A stretch of 64,000 bases of DNA from Colwellia piezophila ATCC BAA-637 (lineage in GTDB: Bacteria; Pseudomonadota; Gammaproteobacteria; Enterobacterales; Alteromonadaceae): contig NZ_KB905170.1 in the NCBI RefSeq assembly GCF_000378625.1, forward strand, positions 124,001-188,000, in the 5' to 3' direction. Position numbers and translations under genes: made by a program. This document shows positions 57,456-64,000 of the stretch, in pieces (the first letter of the stretch is position 1; each line of letters begins with the position of its first letter). The notes below the pieces were generated by a model. The model was not told the origin of the DNA. It saw nothing but the letters and a program-made list of their open reading frames with translations, and did not search any database.

Positions 57456-57778
57456 ATACCAATTCCAATAAATTCTTTTCCGCTCAGCGAGAGTTAAAAG
57501 GCTTAGAGGCAAGGCATTGCTTGTAGATAAGGGTTATTCAGGAGAATATGCTCCTGCATTCTCTAAGAAGCTACATCCATGTAGCGTCCTTCTCAAAAAC
57601 AATAACGAAGCCTGTAAGGCTTTACCTTTTATTAGGTACTTGCCCTTCGGGAGCTTTCCAGCGATTCGATAACCGCACAGAATTTCTTTCATATAGAGTG
57701 ACTATATACAAAAAAATCCTATTTGTTCTCAAACCACTGGTAAGCTCTGAGTGGGAACTAACTTAATGGACTTGGTAT
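57456..57778. mobile_element. Gene-less palindromic element, long subtype, copy A' (MITE-like)
   Basis: A 323-base element bounded by ATACCAA and TTGGTAT, inverted relative to the 325-base copy at 3554-3878. It contains the double-hairpin module at 57539-57587. Its right end runs directly into the last codons of icd: the icd stop codon TAA (57778-57780, minus strand) spans the element edge. The open frame across it is repeat-derived. Confidence 0.75.
57539..57587 (+). repeat. Double-hairpin module inside element A'
   Basis: CAGGAG-CTCCTG hairpin, ATTCTC (complementary to GAGAAT) and hairpin GCTACAT-CC-ATGTAGC, 49 bases. The same module, inverted, is at 3747-3795 inside element A. Confidence 0.75.
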
Positions 57779-59028
57779 TACATATGCTCAATAATACAAT
57801 CACCAAATGCAGAACAAGAGACTAAAGTGGCATCATCCATAAGTCGCTCAAAATCATAGGTTACAGTTTTCGCTTTAATGGCGCCCGACATCCCTTTAAG
57901 GAGTAAATCAGCCGCGTCAAGCCAGCCCATATGTCTTAGCATCATTTCCGCTGATAAAATAACCGAGCCAGGGTTTACCTTATTCTTACCGGCATATTTA
58001 GGGGCGGTACCATGGGTTGCTTCAAATACCGCAACTTCATCGCCTAAATTGGCCCCAGGCGCAATACCAATACCACCTACTTGAGCGGCAAGCGCATCAG
58101 ATAAATAATCACCATTTAAGTTTAAAGTAGCAATAACACTGTATTCTGCAGGACGTAATAAAATTTGTTGTAACATGGAATCAGCAATCACATCTTTAAT
58201 AATGATTTCTTTACCGGTATTTGGATTTTTTAGCGTGCACCAAGGTCCACCATCAATCAAACTAGCACCAAATTCATCTCGCGCCAATTCATAACCCCAC
58301 TCTTTAAAAGCCCCCTCGGTAAACTTCATAATATTACCTTTGTGAACCAGAGTTACCGAGTCTTTATCATTATCAATTGCGTATTGAATTGCTTGTCTAA
58401 CCAAACGTTGACTTCCTTCTTTTGATACCGGTTTTATACCGATACCACAATTGTCAGTAAAACGGATATTACTTACGCCCATTTCTTCAGTTAGAAACTT
58501 AATCATGGCTTTAGCTTTATCACTACCTGCTTGATACTCAATGCCGGCATAGATATCTTCGGTGTTTTCTCTAAAGATAACCATATCAACTTCAGCAGGT
58601 CTTTTTACTGGGCTAGGAACCCCCGTAAACCACTGCACTGGTCGTTGACATACATAAAGATCAAGCATTTGTCGGATAGCGACATTGAGTGAGCTCATAC
58701 CACCACCTACCGGTGTTGTCAGTGGCCCTTTGATAGAGACTTTATATTCTTGAAGAATATTTAATGTCTCTTCCGGTAGCCACGTTTCACTATCATACAT
58801 TTTAGTCGCTTTTTCACCTGCATAGACTTCTAGCCAAACAATTTTTCTATCGCCAGCATACGCCTTAGCAACAGCAGCATTGACAACTTTAAGCATAGTA
58901 GGTGTAACATCTACCCCTATACCATCACCTTCAATAAAAGGGATTATCGGATTATTGGGTACTGATAATTTACCGTCAATAAAAGTAATTTTATCGCCAG
59001 TAGTGGGAATGATGATTTGATTAGTCAT
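57778..59028 (-). CDS. icd: Isocitrate dehydrogenase (NADP+), homodimeric type
   Basis: Oxidises isocitrate to 2-oxoglutarate in the TCA cycle. The 416 residues match E. coli Icd: [21 protein letters not shown] near the N-terminus, the phosphorylatable-loop region [18 protein letters not shown] with Ser, the [14 protein letters not shown] block, [21 protein letters not shown] (two blocks) and the NADP-binding [17 protein letters not shown]. It lies downstream of the monomeric idh gene but has its own ribosome binding site GGAG and a terminator in between. The element A' abuts its stop codon. Confidence 0.97.
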   Translation of the reverse strand: MTNQIIIPTTGDKITFIDGKLSVPNNPIIPFIEGDGIGVDVTPTMLKVVNAAVAKAYAGDRKIVWLEVYAGEKATKMYDSETWLPEETLNILQEYKVSIKGPLTTPVGGGMSSLNVAIRQMLDLYVCQRPVQWFTGVPSPVKRPAEVDMVIFRENTEDIYAGIEYQAGSDKAKAMIKFLTEEMGVSNIRFTDNCGIGIKPVSKEGSQRLVRQAIQYAIDNDKDSVTLVHKGNIMKFTEGAFKEWGYELARDEFGASLIDGGPWCTLKNPNTGKEIIIKDVIADSMLQQILLRPAEYSVIATLNLNGDYLSDALAAQVGGIGIAPGANLGDEVAVFEATHGTAPKYAGKNKVNPGSVILSAEMMLRHMGWLDAADLLLKGMSGAIKAKTVTYDFERLMDDATLVSCSAFGDCIIEHM

Positions 59029-59060
59029 AGGACGAGCTCCACATTAAACAAGTATATAGA

Positions 59061-59083
59061 ATACCAAGTGCATTAATTGGTAT
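59061..59083. repeat. Short palindrome made of ATACCAA ends
   Basis: ATACCAAGTGCATTAATTGGTAT: the first and last seven bases are the same outer ends found on elements A and A', with only 9 bases between. It lies upstream of icd and may be an excision remnant, a minimal derivative or chance. Confidence 0.4.
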
Positions 59084-59212
59084 AAGTTACTCTACTAAAC
59101 TAATTCAAAAAAGCATAAGTCACTAATCACTATTTAGTGATATCCAATATCACTAAAATGAATAAATAACACTTAGACTAAAGTCTAATGAGCATATTAG
59201 CTAAAAAAAGAT

Positions 59213-59245
59213 AAAAAAAAAGCTAAGTATTTCTACTTAGCTTTT
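59213..59245 (-). terminator. idh terminator
   Basis: On the minus strand AAAAGCTAAGT pairs with ACTTAGCTTTT around a short loop, followed by a T-rich tail. It lies about 65 bases after the monomeric idh stop and before icd. Confidence 0.85.
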
Positions 59246-59310
59246 GATTAATACCGTGCTATTGCGTAGCAGCTGATCTAATTGTATTACCTATAAAGCA
59301 ATTAATTAGC

Positions 59311-61563
<2,253 letters not shown>

Positions 61564-61722
61564 CTAAATACTCAGGTGATTTGCATAAAAATTCATTTGA
61601 AATAAATTAAAATTCACCTAAGATAAAATTTATTTTTCGCGCGCATAGTATAGTAATTCAAAGCGTATTAATATAGCCAAGCGAAAAGGCATACATTTTT
61701 TTAAAGGAAGTTCAGTCTAAAA

Positions 61723-62328
61723 ATGAAGCAGAACAACGGCTATACAAGACATCACGAGAAAAAGCATCAAAAGGTCCGACCACTGAGTGAAAAGCGAAAA
61801 GTTGTGCTCTTCAACAAACCCTTTGATGTTTTATGTCAATTTACCGATGAGAATAATCGTCGGACATTAAAAGACTTTATCAACATACCTGGCATCTATG
61901 CCGCAGGTCGACTTGATAGAGATAGTGAAGGTTTATTGCTATTAACCAATGATGGTAAGTTACAACATCAAATAGCCAATCCGGTAAAAAAAACCGAGAA
62001 AACTTATTGGGTTCAAGTTGAGGGAGCACCCACAGAGTGTGATTTAGCGAAGTTACGACAAGGCGTTGAATTAAAAGATGGTATGACTAAGCCCGCTAAA
62101 GTGGCGGTTATGGTTGAACCTAACGTTTGGCCTCGTGTTCCGCCAATAAGAGAACGTGCCAGTATTCCAACCACTTGGCTAGAAATTACCATCACTGAAG
62201 GTCGTAATAGGCAAGTTAGACGCATGACCGCTAATATAGGCTTTCCGACGCTACGACTGATTAGATATCGAATCGGTAACTGGACTCTAGATAATATAAC
62301 CAGTGGGGAATATAAAATTGAAGCGTAA
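61723..62328 (+). CDS. rluE: 23S rRNA pseudouridine(2457) synthase
   Basis: Isomerises U2457 of 23S rRNA. The 201-residue RsuA-family protein has [14 protein letters not shown], the catalytic Asp in [29 protein letters not shown], and the C-terminal [23 protein letters not shown] (two blocks). It lacks an S4 domain, like E. coli RluE, and has a basic N-terminal tail. It precedes nudJ and mnmA in the conserved gammaproteobacterial order rluE-nudJ-mnmA. Confidence 0.93.
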   Translation: MKQNNGYTRHHEKKHQKVRPLSEKRKVVLFNKPFDVLCQFTDENNRRTLKDFINIPGIYAAGRLDRDSEGLLLLTNDGKLQHQIANPVKKTEKTYWVQVEGAPTECDLAKLRQGVELKDGMTKPAKVAVMVEPNVWPRVPPIRERASIPTTWLEITITEGRNRQVRRMTANIGFPTLRLIRYRIGNWTLDNITSGEYKIEA

Positions 62329-62347
62329 CATCGCTACACCCATAAAC

Positions 62348-63073
62348 ATGGCTCACGGTAGCAAACAATTTAAACCAAACACTACAGTGGCCGCCGTTAT
62401 CCATTACCGGGGTAAGTTCTTGTTTGTTGAAGAGCGAGAAAACAATCAGGTAGTTTTCAATCAACCTGCAGGTCACTTAGAAGAAAATGAAAGTCTCACT
62501 ACCGCAATTGAGCGAGAAATACTTGAAGAAACTGGTTTAGCCTTAGTGCCCGATTACCTTTGTGGTATTTATTACTTTCATCGTGCGGATCTATACCCGT
62601 ACCACTTGAAGATGCTCGTTTCAGGAAACCTGAGCGAATCATAATCGAGGCACATTTTATGTTAATGGTTATTCCCTTAAAAACAAATGTAACGACGAGT
62701 ATGTTTTGCTCAGTTTTCCCCCAAGGGCTGGTTTATAAACGCTTTATGCTACGTTATTGATTTCGACAAGGGAATAACCATTCTCTTCAATCAATGCCTT
62801 GCCTAAAGACGTTTATAATTCCAGCTGAATCCTGCATCTTCAGGTGGAACGGGTATAAGCCTCTATTTCTTGCGCTTTTGTTTCGTTATCGAATTAAAGG
62901 AATGGCTAAAAGGCCAACCACAAGATAGCGAAATTATCGATACCCATTGGTTTACGTTTGAACAAATAAAGGCTAAAAAACAACAATTACGTAGTTCTAT
63001 GGTGCTAGAGTGCATTGAAGATTACTTAGCAGGCAATAAAATCCCCTTATCACAACTAAAATCTAATCTTTAA
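62348..63073 (+). pseudogene. nudJ: Nudix hydrolase NudJ, split by a 262-bp insertion
   Basis: The N-terminal part (from ATG 62348) contains NTTVAAVIHYRGKFLFVEE and an intact Nudix box, GHLEENESLTTAIEREILEE followed by TG. It runs into the inserted element after YYFHRADL and stops at 62644. The C-terminal part resumes after the element as SLYFLRFCFVIELKEW and continues to 63073 with SEIIDTHWFTFEQIKA. Joining ...GAT CTA with AGC CTC (removing the element and one TA) restores one frame of about 153 residues, like E. coli NudJ. Such enzymes hydrolyse HMP-PP and nucleoside di/triphosphates. The C-terminal half could be translated separately, but function is doubtful. Confidence 0.88.
62594..62855. 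mobile_element. Gene-less 262-bp element, copy B' (inserted in nudJ)
   Basis: Begins TACCCG and ends CGGGTA, flanked by TA on both sides (62592-62593, 62856-62857), consistent with a 2-base TA target duplication. The inner ends are also complementary: CTTGAAGATGC near the left, GCATCTTCAGG near the right. Same length and orientation as the copy at 34465-34726. No gene inside. TA targeting is typical of IS630/Tc1-mariner elements; a helper transposase is not in the window. Confidence 0.85.
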
Positions 63074-63321
63074 TCTATATCCTGTTAGATGTGCGTGTTA
63101 TAATTTTGCGCCTCTTATATCAGTCTGTATAAGAAAGTGCTCATTAAGCGATAATTTAACACTCGTCTTTGCAACGTATAGCCACCATGCTAGCGGCACA
63201 CTACATGTTTGAAATAGAATCACTATATTCCACACATGTCTTATTTGCTCTACTGGCCCAACGTTGTGCTAAGAGAACACTTCTTTATGCAGAATGGTAT
63301 TATTAGTACATTAATTTTTAG

Positions 63322-64000
<679 letters not shown>

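Overview
The window looks like chromosomal DNA of an AT-rich, cold-adapted marine gammaproteobacterium of the Alteromonadales, most probably Colwellia or a close relative. This is inferred from three things: the protein families; gammaproteobacterial gene neighbourhoods (dcd-mrp/metG, rcsF-trmO, cspD/clpS-clpA, rluE-nudJ-mnmA); and tandem genes for a homodimeric and a large monomeric isocitrate dehydrogenase, an arrangement known from Colwellia. No prophage, CRISPR array, transposase gene or conjugative element was found. The unusual content is in repeats, tRNA loci and intergenic structured DNA.

Layout. 0.2-3.2 kb: methylcitrate-cycle genes prpC and prpB with a divergently placed-operator GntR regulator, whose promoter region carries two copies of a TTGTCGACAA palindrome. 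3.9-6.6 kb: DUF924 protein, VOC/glyoxalase-like protein, patatin-like RssA, GFA-type zinc protein. 6.8-7.9 kb: tRNA-Ala(GGC) followed by five identical tRNA-Glu(TTC) genes on the minus strand. 8.3-13.4 kb: YvcK-like factor, dCTP deaminase, Mrp, MetRS. 13.6-17.6 kb: a dicarboxylate-symporter/solute-binding-protein fusion, RcsF, TrmO and a CBM9-like protein. 18-24 kb: lipoprotein lipase-like hydrolase, homocysteine methyltransferase, SAM methyltransferase, SlyD, EamA transporter. 24.3-29.8 kb: sbcC-sbcD. 30-42 kb: PpiC, intradiol dioxygenase-like protein, YdeP-type molybdopterin oxidoreductase with fdhD, an L-2-hydroxyglutarate-oxidase-like flavoprotein, a degenerate GGDEF protein and a giant FAD/Fe-S dehydrogenase. 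41.7-48 kb: namZ-murQ (MurNAc recycling), alr, queE, queC, a voltage-gated-type K+ channel. 48-52 kb: uvrB translationally coupled to a MATE exporter. 52.5-54.1 kb: three tRNA-Asn genes, one truncated copy, then six tandem tRNA-Asn-like units of about 108 nt, five of them each followed by a terminator hairpin. 54.3-62.3 kb: clpA, clpS, cspD, icd, monomeric idh, rluE. 62.3-63.1 kb: a nudJ gene split by a 262-bp element. 63.4 kb to the end: mnmA, cut by the window edge.

Most striking observations: (1) a family of small TA-flanked elements without genes (two 262-bp copies and two related copies of 323-325 bp), one of which interrupts nudJ so that exact removal restores the frame; (2) a roughly 50-nt double-hairpin module present at five sites, including inside two of these elements, with a base change matched in both alternative pairing partners; (3) the tRNA-Asn-derived tandem array with an insert in the anticodon arm and one terminator per unit. 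All function and mobility statements are inferences from reading the sequence; no database search was run.
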